Shown: one piece after another, positions 45,180 through 55,239 of the stretch
Numbering within the stretch: the first letter of the stretch is position 1
Layout: every line of letters begins with the position of its first letter
Origin: Perilla frutescens
Taxonomy: Eukaryota > Streptophyta > Magnoliopsida > Lamiales > Lamiaceae
Assembly: GCA_026008535.1 (NCBI GenBank)
Contig: BRKX01000011.1
Coordinates: forward strand, 19,352,001 to 19,416,000
Length of the DNA: 64,000 nt
Reading direction: 5' to 3'
Program-made: the position numbers and the translations under genes
Notes under the pieces: generated by a model
What the model saw: only the letters and a program-made list of their open reading frames with translations
Databases searched by the model: none
What the model was told of the DNA's origin: nothing

Positions 45180-46845
45180 TTTGATGGTAGTGTAACAAGA
45201 AATTTAGATAATGAATTACATAATCACGTCCATTTTCTTCCTCTTTTTATTTTGGTATTTTTCATCCTCTTCTTTTATGAGGAATTAAATAATCAAATTT
45301 CTTCAATAATTCAATCTGCCTAAAATTTAACATTCTGGAGTGCATGAAACTGATTCATGGCATCATGTACATGAAACTGCATATGTTTTGTTTCAGTAAT
45401 TAGTGTTTTCACAACCTTATTGAACTCAAAATGATTCTAGAATCCATGTAATGACATACAAGAACCTTCTTTGAACACTAATGCTTCTTTATTAGTCAGC
45501 TAAGGTGTCACTTTTTCCACGAAACTCGTCTAACTTATTGCATATGCTAAATAGTCCTTAAAATTGTTTTATGCACAGTTAAATTTAGTACAAAAGGGGA
45601 TATGATCGGAACAAAAAGCTCAACATTAGACTTTATGACACTGTCTATTCTGTAGTTTCATACAGATTAAGGAGGTTATCAATGAGATAAAATCGACTAG
45701 TCTGCTACAAAGAAGATATAAACTAGAGAAAAATAAGGCAACCCCTGTCAGTCAACTCTAAAAGTAGTTCAAGATCAGAAGAGAATGATCTGTCTACATA
45801 ATCCTTCACTGAGTTTTCACAGTTACATGTGCTAAGTTTTGCATAATGTTGTTCAGGTAAAAGATTGATCGACTCTAAGTTTTCACTGAGTTTTCACAGT
45901 TATATATGCTAAGTTTTGCATAATGTTGTTCAGGTAAAAAAGTATAAATATCGTATAAGTGGTATACATACTAGTATGCCAAAACCTCTTAGACAAGCCT
46001 AAGAGGGGGATAACTAGACCGCCCGGTGTACCGGTGGTAGGGGTGGGGCAATAAAACCTTTGACTAATAATACATGACACCATGCACTACTAGAAAAAGT
46101 AAAAAAAGGAAACGAAAATACTTCCACTATCTATGATAGGCAGAGTAAAACAGTGCCCCCACTATCTAGGATAGGTATGGCCGGAATACAAGGGAACAAG
46201 GGCATCCCCTTGACTACAACAGCATAAAAACCTTGTGAGGTTTACTATACACACACGACGCACCCCGTAGCAAAAGAGTACCTTGTATTTGATTTAGAAC
46301 TCGTAGGGTGAACACTGGACTTTGGTCCCCCACAAGAGCACATAATCACATAACACAACAAGGTTATCATAGTGTACATATGGTGCAGCAACATGCAAAT
46401 AATAGGCGTGTAGTGCAGTACCTATATAAGCATGCATGGAAACATAGGGAACATATAATCAGTAATAAATGATGAATATACCCCTACATACGTTGTCACT
46501 AGATGATAAATACCTAATTAAGGCTTTTCACAGCAGAATCATAACAAACAATCTCATAATAGGTGACGGCATGCTGGAGCATAAGTGGGATAAGGTGCCA
46601 ACATTCAATGCATGAAATATAGAGCAAGCCAATCATGTTACGGCCTTAAATATAACTCCCATATAAACATGCCTTAATCAAGATAAAGAACTTAAGAGGC
46701 CTAGCCTAAGAATAGATGATCTCTCAATCTTAGCACCACAATTTTTAACAGTTAACATTTGCAAGCAGTAAAATAAATAAGAAGTATCAGATCCAAAATA
46801 AGACATCAATAATGCTACATCAATTAGGATAAGAAACCTGATATC
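45180..46845. other. Spacer with unassigned repeat-like sequence
   Basis: No gene. About 45960-46450 is less AT-rich and has the look of LTR sequence, including a repeated ACTATCTA(T/G)GATAGG, but no ends or partner were found. Confidence 0.4.
45805..45939. repeat. 77-bp direct duplication
   Basis: TTCACTGAGTTTTCACAGTT at 45805 recurs at 45882. The following 38 bases, ending GTTCAGGTAAAA, match with two differences. Confidence 0.9.
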
Positions 46846-47118
46846 CAAATCATGCCCACTCCAATGCAAGTGGCTGAGAAATCAAAGTAAAACCTGCAAA
46901 ATCCAAGAATACAGAGGAATTCTCAATACAATGTTTCTTGGAGCAGCAGTTCAGTCTTGAGTAGACTACGCATTTACTTTTGTATGCAGATTTCTAACAT
47001 AAGAGAAATGAAGAAAGTGGTCCGTACTATGCTAGCTTTGCTGGTATGGAAGCTGTTGATAAGATGTGCTGCATGTAGCAGGGCCACTGGCGTATGTCAA
47101 CTTGAAGTCGATGAGACA
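46846..47118 (-). pseudogene. Relic of a second YSL transporter gene
   Basis: 46846-46898 matches the start of exon 5 of the intact YSL gene, including its intron boundary (GCTGAGAAATCAAAGTAAAA is shared exactly). About 47040-47118 matches exon 3 (TATGTCAACTTGAAGTCGAT exact), and the stretch between resembles intron 3 (TATGCAGATTT...AACATAA). Exon 4 and intron 4 are missing and neither other exons nor an open frame remain. Orientation equals that of the intact gene 23 kb away. Intron similarity shows it arose by DNA duplication, not retroposition. Confidence 0.85.
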
Positions 47119-47159
47119 TCTATAAAATGACATCATTCATATGCACATGGACGTGAGGC

Positions 47160-49553
47160 TCAATAACTGAGTCTCAGATGTTGCTGCAAACAGTTTAAGA
47201 CCAACTTTGTCTCTGTCGTACACGGATGCATGCAATCTCCTGCAAAAAACTTGTACGTGATTCCATCCAACTCGATCCAGCTACACCCGGGGCTCTTCTT
47301 GATCCCTCTAGAATCTTTCAATCTCTGAACCTTCACTAAATCGTCCCACCGCTCTGAATTAGCGTACATATGTGCCATAACTGAATACACCAAACCATCG
47401 TCAGGTTTCATCTGCATCATGTGCTTGGCTGCCTCCTCTGCGCCCTCAACATCTCCATGTTTCTTACACCCCCCAAGCAGTGCTCCCCACACCACCTCAT
47501 CTCCCCCCATCGGCATTCCCTCTATTATCTCCCTGGCTTCTTTTATCAAACCTGCACGCGCAAGTAGATCAACCATGCATCCATAATGCTTTGGCTCTCG
47601 TGGAAAACCATGCACACTCTCCATCTCGACGAAAATTCTCTTTGCATCGTTGATAAGTCCAGAGTGACTGCAGCCCACGAGAACGGCCAAAATTGTCACC
47701 CCATTTGGCTTCACACCATTTTCCAACATTCTTGACAAGTACTGGAGCACTGATCCTCCGTCACCATGTATAGCCAATCCCATAAGCATTGCACTCCACA
47801 ATGTCACGTCCTTTTCACCACATGATCTGAATACTTCCTTAGCCATCTCAATGCACCCACATTTTGCATAAAGATCAACCAATGCAGTTCCAAAGCATGC
47901 ATCTAATTTGATCCCCTTTCTTGTTATGTAGCCGTGTATTTCCTTCCCTTTCCCCATCTTTCTGAGCAGCGCGCAAGCTGAGAGTAATGAAAACAGGGAC
48001 TCTCTGTCAAAGTTAACCCCCAAATCCATCATACTACCAAACAACTCAATGGCCTCAATGCACCGATTTAATTTTGCGTACCCCGCCAGAAGGGTGCCCC
48101 AACAAACAACATCTTTCTCAGGCATTCTGTCAAACAGCTCCCTAGCACAATCAATTTTGCCAGCCTTAACAAATCCGTTAATCATAACGTTATAACTCAC
48201 AACATCCCTCAACGAGATTGGCATTTCATCAAACAGTTCACTAGCACGATCAATCTCTGCAGCCTTAAAAAATCCATCAATCATACCATTATAAACCTTG
48301 GCATTCCTAAGCGAGCTTGGCATTTCATTGAATAGATCCCTAGCTCGATCAATCTCTTTTGCTTTAAAAAACCGATCAATCATATCAGTATAACTCACGA
48401 CATTTTTCAATGAGCTTGGCATTTCATGGAACAACCTCCTAGCACGATCAATCTCTCCATTCTTAGAAAACCCATCAATCATAGCAGTATAACTCACGAC
48501 ATCTCTCAACCAGGTTGGCATTTCGTCGAACAGCTCTATAGCACGATCAATCTCTCCGGCCTTGAAAAACCCATCAATCATAGTAGGATAACTCACGACA
48601 TTCCTCAACGAGATTGGCAAGTCATTGAACAGCTCCCTAGCACGACCAATCTGTCCATTCTTAAAAAACCCATCAATCATAGCAGTATAACTCACAACAT
48701 TCCTTAACGACCTTGGCATTTCGTCGAATAGCTCCATAGCACGATCAATCTCTCCCGCCTTGGAAAACCCATCAATCATAATAGTATAATTCACGACATT
48801 CCTAAACGAGCTTGGCATTTCATGGAACAGTTCCCTAGCACGATCAATTTCTCCATTCCTAAACAACCCATCAAGCATAGCAGTATAACTCACGACATTC
48901 CTAAATGAGCTTGGCATTTCATCGAACAGTTCCCTAGCATGATCAATCTCTCCTGCCTTAGCAAACACATCAATCATAGCAGTATAACTCACGACATCCC
49001 TAAACAAGCTTCCTTGAAACACCCCTTTCGCACCATCAAAGTCACCAGACCTAGCGTACGTGCGAGAGAGCGTGGTGTGGAGAATCACATCATCCAAAAA
49101 CCCCAACTTCGTTAGTTGAGCATGAAGAGCCTTGGCAAGAGAATGCGAGTTCTGCAGAAGCCCAGATGCGTGTAGAACAAACGCAAATGTGTACAAATCC
49201 GGTGCGATCCGCCTCTGCCGCATTTCGAGGAACAAAATCAAAGCGGTATGAGGAGAGCATAGGAGGGTGTGAGCACGGATGATGGAGTTGTAGTTGGAAG
49301 TGGAAGGATTTGGGATGAGATTGAAAATCTTGGTGGTGTAGATGATGCTATAATCGGTGGTGCTCTGTGGGGGGCAAGAAAAAGTGAAGGATTTGAGAAT
49401 ATGAGTGAGAAGGGAAGATGGGTAGAGAGAGAAGAGGCCAGTGGTAATGGACTGAGCATGGATTTGGTATATATGTGCAGTAGTTTTGCAGGAATATTTC
49501 AGAGTGAATATGAGATTAGATGTTGGCATCGATGGCAAACTCCACAACTCCAA
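47160..49553 (-). CDS. PLS-class pentatricopeptide repeat protein with E/E+ domains
   Basis: A single-exon 797-residue frame, typical of plant PPR genes. The N-terminus (hydrophobic and Ser/Thr-rich) could be an organellar targeting peptide. Early PPR motifs (about 85-175) are followed by nine consecutive 33-residue repeats (about 188-480; for example VVSYTAMIDGFFKNGQIGRA) and then further motifs including SSLFALVDLYAKCG-type L/S repeats. The C-terminus has the E region (YGCMVDLLARAG...WGALLGGCKKHG) and an E+ segment (GIKKSPGCSWIELDG...FAGD..HP). There is no DYW deaminase. Such proteins bind organellar RNA and usually serve C-to-U editing by recruiting a DYW partner; site and organelle cannot be told from sequence. 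The frame looks intact and ends 42 bp from the YSL relic. Confidence 0.93.
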   Translation of the reverse strand: MELWSLPSMPTSNLIFTLKYSCKTTAHIYQIHAQSITTGLFSLYPSSLLTHILKSFTFSCPPQSTTDYSIIYTTKIFNLIPNPSTSNYNSIIRAHTLLCSPHTALILFLEMRQRRIAPDLYTFAFVLHASGLLQNSHSLAKALHAQLTKLGFLDDVILHTTLSRTYARSGDFDGAKGVFQGSLFRDVVSYTAMIDVFAKAGEIDHARELFDEMPSSFRNVVSYTAMLDGLFRNGEIDRARELFHEMPSSFRNVVNYTIMIDGFSKAGEIDRAMELFDEMPRSLRNVVSYTAMIDGFFKNGQIGRARELFNDLPISLRNVVSYPTMIDGFFKAGEIDRAIELFDEMPTWLRDVVSYTAMIDGFSKNGEIDRARRLFHEMPSSLKNVVSYTDMIDRFFKAKEIDRARDLFNEMPSSLRNAKVYNGMIDGFFKAAEIDRASELFDEMPISLRDVVSYNVMINGFVKAGKIDCARELFDRMPEKDVVCWGTLLAGYAKLNRCIEAIELFGSMMDLGVNFDRESLFSLLSACALLRKMGKGKEIHGYITRKGIKLDACFGTALVDLYAKCGCIEMAKEVFRSCGEKDVTLWSAMLMGLAIHGDGGSVLQYLSRMLENGVKPNGVTILAVLVGCSHSGLINDAKRIFVEMESVHGFPREPKHYGCMVDLLARAGLIKEAREIIEGMPMGGDEVVWGALLGGCKKHGDVEGAEEAAKHMMQMKPDDGLVYSVMAHMYANSERWDDLVKVQRLKDSRGIKKSPGCSWIELDGITYKFFAGDCMHPCTTETKLVLNCLQQHLRLSY
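48120..49020 (-). repeat. Nine tandem 99-bp units inside the PPR gene
   Basis: The word TATAACTCAC (given strand) or a close variant recurs every 99 bp, at about 48191, 48290, 48389, 48488, 48587, 48686, 48785, 48884 and 48983. Units alternate between KAGEID and KNGEID types, suggesting growth by 198-bp steps. Confidence 0.92.
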
Positions 49554-51424
49554 AGGTTTTAATTAGTATTCCACTCTTTTTTTTTTCTTTTTTTCTTTTT
49601 ATGTTGAGGGTAGCCCGCTGTGAGGTTCAAGGATTTTAATTAGTATTAGAAATCTAGAATTACCCACCACCATGCCATGTACGTATAAGATATGTGTAAT
49701 TATTATTATTATTATTAAAAAATGTAAATATGAAAGAAATATAAGAAAAACATTTAAACTTAAATCTCTTTAACTTTCAAAATATTGTAGATTTTAAAGG
49801 TACTTTTGTATTAATCACGTTGGGAATATTCAAACGGTGGAGACTCATGCACGGGAGAGGTCTCATATTTGAAACCTAGAAATTGATAAATTTTTACTGT
49901 CTTTTTTGTTTTTCTTTTAATTTTACAAAAGAAAAATCTAATACATATTGACTTTAAAGTTTTATTTTTTATTTAAATTTCAATATCTTAAATCTATAAT
50001 TTTCTTCATCATAATGAATAGAAAAAATATACAATCATAATTATTTTCAGATTAATAAAATAAATTGTAATGCATAAATTTGATGTATGTGATTTTTTAT
50101 TTTATTTTTTTGTATTGATACATGCTTTAATTTGTTGTTTGAAGGTACAAATTAAAATGATTATTATATATTCAAAGAAAAAATATTGAGCGGTTGATTT
50201 CAATAAAAAAATGTAGTTAAGTCAAAATTTGTATATAGAAAGTTGACCAAAAAAACATATATAAATTACATTACGAATTTTGTAATACTTCTTTATATGC
50301 ATCATTTATAATGTAGGGTACTCTTAATTAAATTTAATACAATGCATTGGTAAAATATTAACTATAAAAAAATTATATAAAATAGAATACTTAAATGATT
50401 AGTATATAATTTCTCAAAATTTATTTGTTTGGAAATATAATATATAGCACCTTTGGAAAATAGTCATAGATTTTTTGAAATGCAATAATTACAAAAAAAA
50501 AATCATCTATCATTAATCATGTAAATTTATCATAAATTATAAATATGTAAGCTACACGTTTAGATAAGTAGTTATGCGAGTTATGATACATATCTATACA
50601 TATTATAATATGATTTTATATACTTCATCCTACAAATCATGACTAATTATACATATCCATTATAAATGGTAGAAGGAGAGATAGACTTGGTCGAATGAGA
50701 AAATAATATTGAAGTCCAATATCGTGCCCTTCATATAATATAAATTACAATATTATTTTGTAATCATAAAGTTTAAATTACTATAATACAAATACGCAAT
50801 AATGTGGAAATCTTCTGTGTAAACTACAAATATGCAAGCATATATCTATATATGACGTAAAAATATTAAAATTGGCTCTAGCCAATTTAAAGCATAATAA
50901 AAAGAAAATCAAACTATTTTTTTTACACTAATCATCCATCTAGAGCCTATGACCATAAATATTATAGAAAAAGTAAAAAAAAAAAGGGCAAATGAAGAAC
51001 AATGTTTTTGTTGCACTGTCATCTTCGTCGCCAAGAGTCATCATGCCTTCAGCCTTCTCTTTTTTATCATTCTAAAAATAATGTTGTACGTTTGATTGTG
51101 TGAGGCTGACGGATTTGGTTCGATCAAGAGTAATTTGATTGTGTGTTTAGAGAGATAGTGCAAATTAAAGAGAGAAACGATGATTTTCTTTATTAATATG
51201 TTCAATATACTCACTCACTCACCTTTTATATACTCTCGAGACCCAATGTAAATTAATCAAACTTCCTAAATTTTGTGAATGGTACGTTAGCTACTCTATT
51301 CATGCCGAAGTTTCTGAAATTGTAAAAGTGATCAATTTGTTGCATGAATATAGGCTGATTTAAATTGTACCCATTAATTAATGGGGTGGACTTGCATGCA
51401 GCAGGTCTCATATATGGTATTTCA
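49554..51424. other. AT-rich spacer
   Basis: No gene recognised. The first part holds the PPR promoter and leader. A 20-bp near-palindrome (AAATTGGCTCTAGCCAATTT) lies near 50869. Confidence 0.45.
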
Positions 51425-51489
51425 GACGGGCCGGCCCAATACAATTCGGATCCAGCCCAATAGAATTCAAACCCAACCCTAATCTAAAA

Positions 51490-51857
51490 AAAAAATTGCA
51501 ACTCAAGCCCAAAAGAAAAAATAAGCGAAGCTCATCTCACGCCTCATCTCTCCCGATTGCGGAGGCCATCATCGCCGCCGTGAACTTTGCCATCATCACC
51601 GCCGACAACCTTCAAATATCACGTCGTTTCCATCGGTTAGGGTTTGCGGCCACAGCAAAGAATGAGTCGACGCCACAATTAAGGAATCTCGAAGCTAAAG
51701 TCATTCAAAATTTCACCTGCAAATCTGAATTCGATCTGGATTCATCCAAATTGAGGTAAAATCAACTATGAGAACATCATTGGAGTTACTTTTATATAGT
51801 TTGTGTTGAAATTCTGATTTTTTATTTTTATTTTTTGATTTACTGTTAGGATAAAAA
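51490..51857 (+). other. Leader and leader intron of the transposase gene
   Basis: GC-richer leader sequence with an open frame from 51496 ends at donor TTGAG|GTAAAA (51756) and resumes after TACTGTTAG (51849), eight bases before the ATG. The leader frame meets a stop after splicing, so it is treated as untranslated or an upstream ORF. Confidence 0.5.
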
Positions 51858-54259
51858 ATGGATGAACAAGCTGTTTTGGTAGATAATGAATTAGATATAG
51901 TTATTCTTGACAAATCTGGGGATGAGGATCATGAATATACTGACGAAAACGAAGGCAACATTACATTGATTGAAGCAGGTCATATATCTAATCTTATGTA
52001 TTTCAAGACTTTTACATACTGTGGTACTTTATTTTATAGTCTTTGTTACTTTTTTATTATATAGTGAATACGTTTGATGTCAGTGGTTCTCTAATTGGTT
52101 TAAAGAGAGAGAGTTTTGAAGAGATGTATCAATTATACTGTCTACATGCTCAGGAAGTTGGATTTAGTGTCAGGAAAAATACTCAAAGGCGCAATAGAAC
52201 TGGTGCTGTGACAGAGAAATATTATGTTTGTTCAAGTGAGGGAGTTAAAAATATTACAGAAATTGCTCCCTTGAGCAATCAAGAAAAAAAGTGGAGACGA
52301 AGAAGAAATATTACACGCACAAATTGTAAAGCATCATTGAGGGTAAAGAGTGACCAAGATGGATTGCTTGAAGTCATTGAACATGTTCAAGAACATAACC
52401 ACGAGCTTTCCAGGAAGGAATGGAGTCACAGACATAGATCTCAAAGATCAATTACAGATGACAAAGTTGTTCGTATTGAAGACATGATATCTTCAGGCAT
52501 GAGAGCAAGTGACTCATACCGATATATGGCAAAGGAAGCAGGGGGAGAGCATTTGGTTGGTCATACAATGAAGGATCACTTGAATTTTGTAAACAGGATG
52601 AAGATGGGTACGATTGAAGTGGGGATGCACAGAGTTTCATTGACATGTTAGCTCAGGATGCCACTGAAGATGAACACTTTTTTTATAGATTTAAGTTGGA
52701 TAGTGATGGAAGACTATCGAATGTTTTCTGGAGAGACTCGATGATATCTGAAGATTATGACTTGTATGGTGACGTGGTTGTCTTTGACACAACCTATAGA
52801 ACCAACAGATACAACATGATTTGCGCGCCCTTTGTTGGACTTAATAATCATAAGAAGAATGTAATGTTTGGGTGTGCATTCTTAACGGATGAGAAGATTG
52901 ATACATTTCAATGGTTGTTTGAGGTTTTCAAGAAATCGATGAAGCAGAAATGTCCTGTGACAATATTCACCGATCAAGATCTTGCAATTACAAATGCACT
53001 GTCAAAGGTATACCCGTTACCCTTTCTGTGATACGTTTCTTATTAGTACATGATACCTGTTGCGCAAAGTATTAAATTTCTAGAATGATGCTCAGGTCTT
53101 TCCAGATGCAAGACACCGACTGTGCATATGGCATTTGTACCAGAATGCCGTAAGCCGTTTTGGGAGACTGAAAGGCAACAAGGCCTTCAATGATGCTTTT
53201 CAAAGATGTTTAACTGGATGTGTTGACAAAGAAGAATTTGAGCAATGTTGGGCATCAATGGTGTCAGTTCATGGATTGGAAGGTAATAGCTGGTTTGCAC
53301 GACTTTATGACTTGAGAGAGAAATGGTGCACCGCGTACAATAAGGACTACTTCTCAGCCGGAATTCTTTCTTCCCAACGGAGTGAGAGTACGAATAGTGC
53401 AATCGGATTCAAGGTAAGAAAAGCTACAAATCTGCACGAGTTCTACACAATTTTTAACAGAACAGTCCAACAATGGAGAAGCCGAGAACAAGCAGCTAAA
53501 TTCGAATGCTCAAGAGTGATACCAACCTCGCGTATACCCCTGATAGGAATACTGAAGCATGCTTCTGAGGTATACACACTATCTGTGTTCACTGATTTTG
53601 AGGATGAGCTATTGAAATCCATATCGTCAACTGTTAGTGTGTTGGGTGAACAATTTGAAGTTAGAGTGTATGATGTTCAAAATCATGATGATAGCTCTGC
53701 TCATAGGGTGAGTTTTTTCCATGGGCAAAATTTCATAAGCTGCACATGTAGAAGATTTGAGGAGTATGGGCTATTGTGTTCTCATAGCTTGAAAATATTG
53801 GACAGAAATTCAGTGCACCAAATACCCATTCGTTATATTATGAAAAGATGGACAAAATATGCGAAAAAGGACTTGTGGGATAAAGTTGCAAATTCAGGTG
53901 ATCGAATTGCAGAGGCGATCACTTCTAACAGTTGGAGGCATAAGATGGCAAGACAGTACTACAATGTTCTTATCAAGGCTCATGAAAGTGAAGATGCCAG
54001 AATGATTATAGAAGAGGGATCTAAGAAGATATTTGAGGCTGTTGAAGAATTGAATATAACGAAAGCTTTGATACACGACACCGATGTCTCCTCATCATGC
54101 ATGACCGTCCTTGATCCTTCCAAAACAACAACCAAGGGGAGAAAAAAGAGAATTAAAGGACAACTTGAGAAAGGCAGAAAGAAGAAGGCAATTGACACAT
54201 CAAATTCAGTTCAGTTGGATGAGTTTGGATCCAAAACTCCCAACCCTCGATTGTTTTAG
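51858..54259 (+). pseudogene. FAR1/MURA-like transposase with one frameshift
   Basis: Three exons: 51858-51978, 52065-53007 and 53096-54259. The FAR1 DNA-binding (WRKY-GCM1-like) domain comes first (EEMYQLYCLHAQEVGFSVRK ... TRTNCKASLRV). The MULE transposase core follows (DVVVFDTTYRTNRYN, TIFTDQDLAI, then HRLCIWHLYQN after intron 2), then a SWIM zinc finger (FISCTCRRF...LLCSHSL) and a Lys/Arg-rich tail. Total coding length is 2228 nt, one short of 743 codons. The frame breaks at a run of four G at 52621-52624, after which the next frame continues the family sequence exactly, so a single-base loss disables the gene. The only other difference from an intact FAR1-related gene is none seen. Host FAR1-related genes are similar, but the convergent Ulp1 partner argues for a transposon. 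Confidence 0.88.
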
Positions 54260-55239
54260 ATTAATCTTAGGTTGATACCTGTCTTTATCGTACTTGGTAC
54301 TTTTTTTCTTCCCACATGGTACTTTTTTTTTTGTATCAGACTCATGTTTTGCTTTTGCTTTGAAATTCTTGGAATGATAATTGATTTAGATTAATCTAAA
54401 GTTGATACCTGTCTTTATGGAACTTGATACTCTTTTTCTTACCACATAGTGCGTTTTATTGTATCAACTCATGTTTTCCTTTAATTAGATTTTTTATAGT
54501 AGTTGATACTTTTTTTCTTACGACATGGTACTTTTTATTGTATCATACTCATTTTTTTTGCTTTAATCATATTTTTTACTGTTGGGATTTTTTTTCTCCA
54601 CATACAAGGATTTGTTGATAATTAATTTATGATAGTTTCGTTTAATTATTTAAAAAAGCACATACAAAATAAAAAGACTACAAAAAATATAAAATGGTAC
54701 TCTTTCATTTATCGCGTGGTACGTTTATGCTCTGTATGTTATACTATTATTATATCTAAACAAGAACCATGTTTCTTTAAAATAGGTTATGAATGATAAT
54801 TAAATATCTAATTTACAACTAAAGTTGAAGCAAAAATATTTCTGAAACACACGATAATTTTTTTTTTAGCATACAGTATGGACAAAGTTACATGTTCATT
54901 GGTACCTAATTTTACATTAGGTGATACTTTTTATAAGCTTAACAAAATATGATAAAAAAAAAATACAATAAACTGTAGCATAAAGAAAGCTCATTTTCTA
55001 ATGATCAAAAAATATACACAAACTACATGATAACATAATTCTCAAAACATTCCAAACATCCAATCTATTCATAATATCTAAAACCCTGACCACTATATCC
55101 AAACAATTGTATTCTCAAGCAGTTACATAAACGAGAGTATTTTGATATCAAACACAGATCAACCTTAATTATAACATCAAAGTATCTGTCATCCCACAAC
55201 ATCCCACCAAAAAAACATCATTCAAACACAAACACAACA
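54260..55239. other. Region between the convergent transposase and protease genes
   Basis: No gene. Imperfect repeats built on GATACCTGTCTTTAT, GGTACTTTTT and TTACCACAT occupy about 54270-54600; the rest is AT-rich. Confidence 0.6.

Noticed and set aside
45960..46450. Possible LTR sequence between the 77-bp duplication and the YSL relic
   Set aside because: No TG...CA borders, primer site, polypurine tract or second copy could be found, so no element is called.
48426..48707. Open frame of 93 codons on the + strand inside the PPR gene
   Set aside because: It is an antisense shadow created by the stop-free 99-bp repeats; its sequence is just the repeat read backwards.
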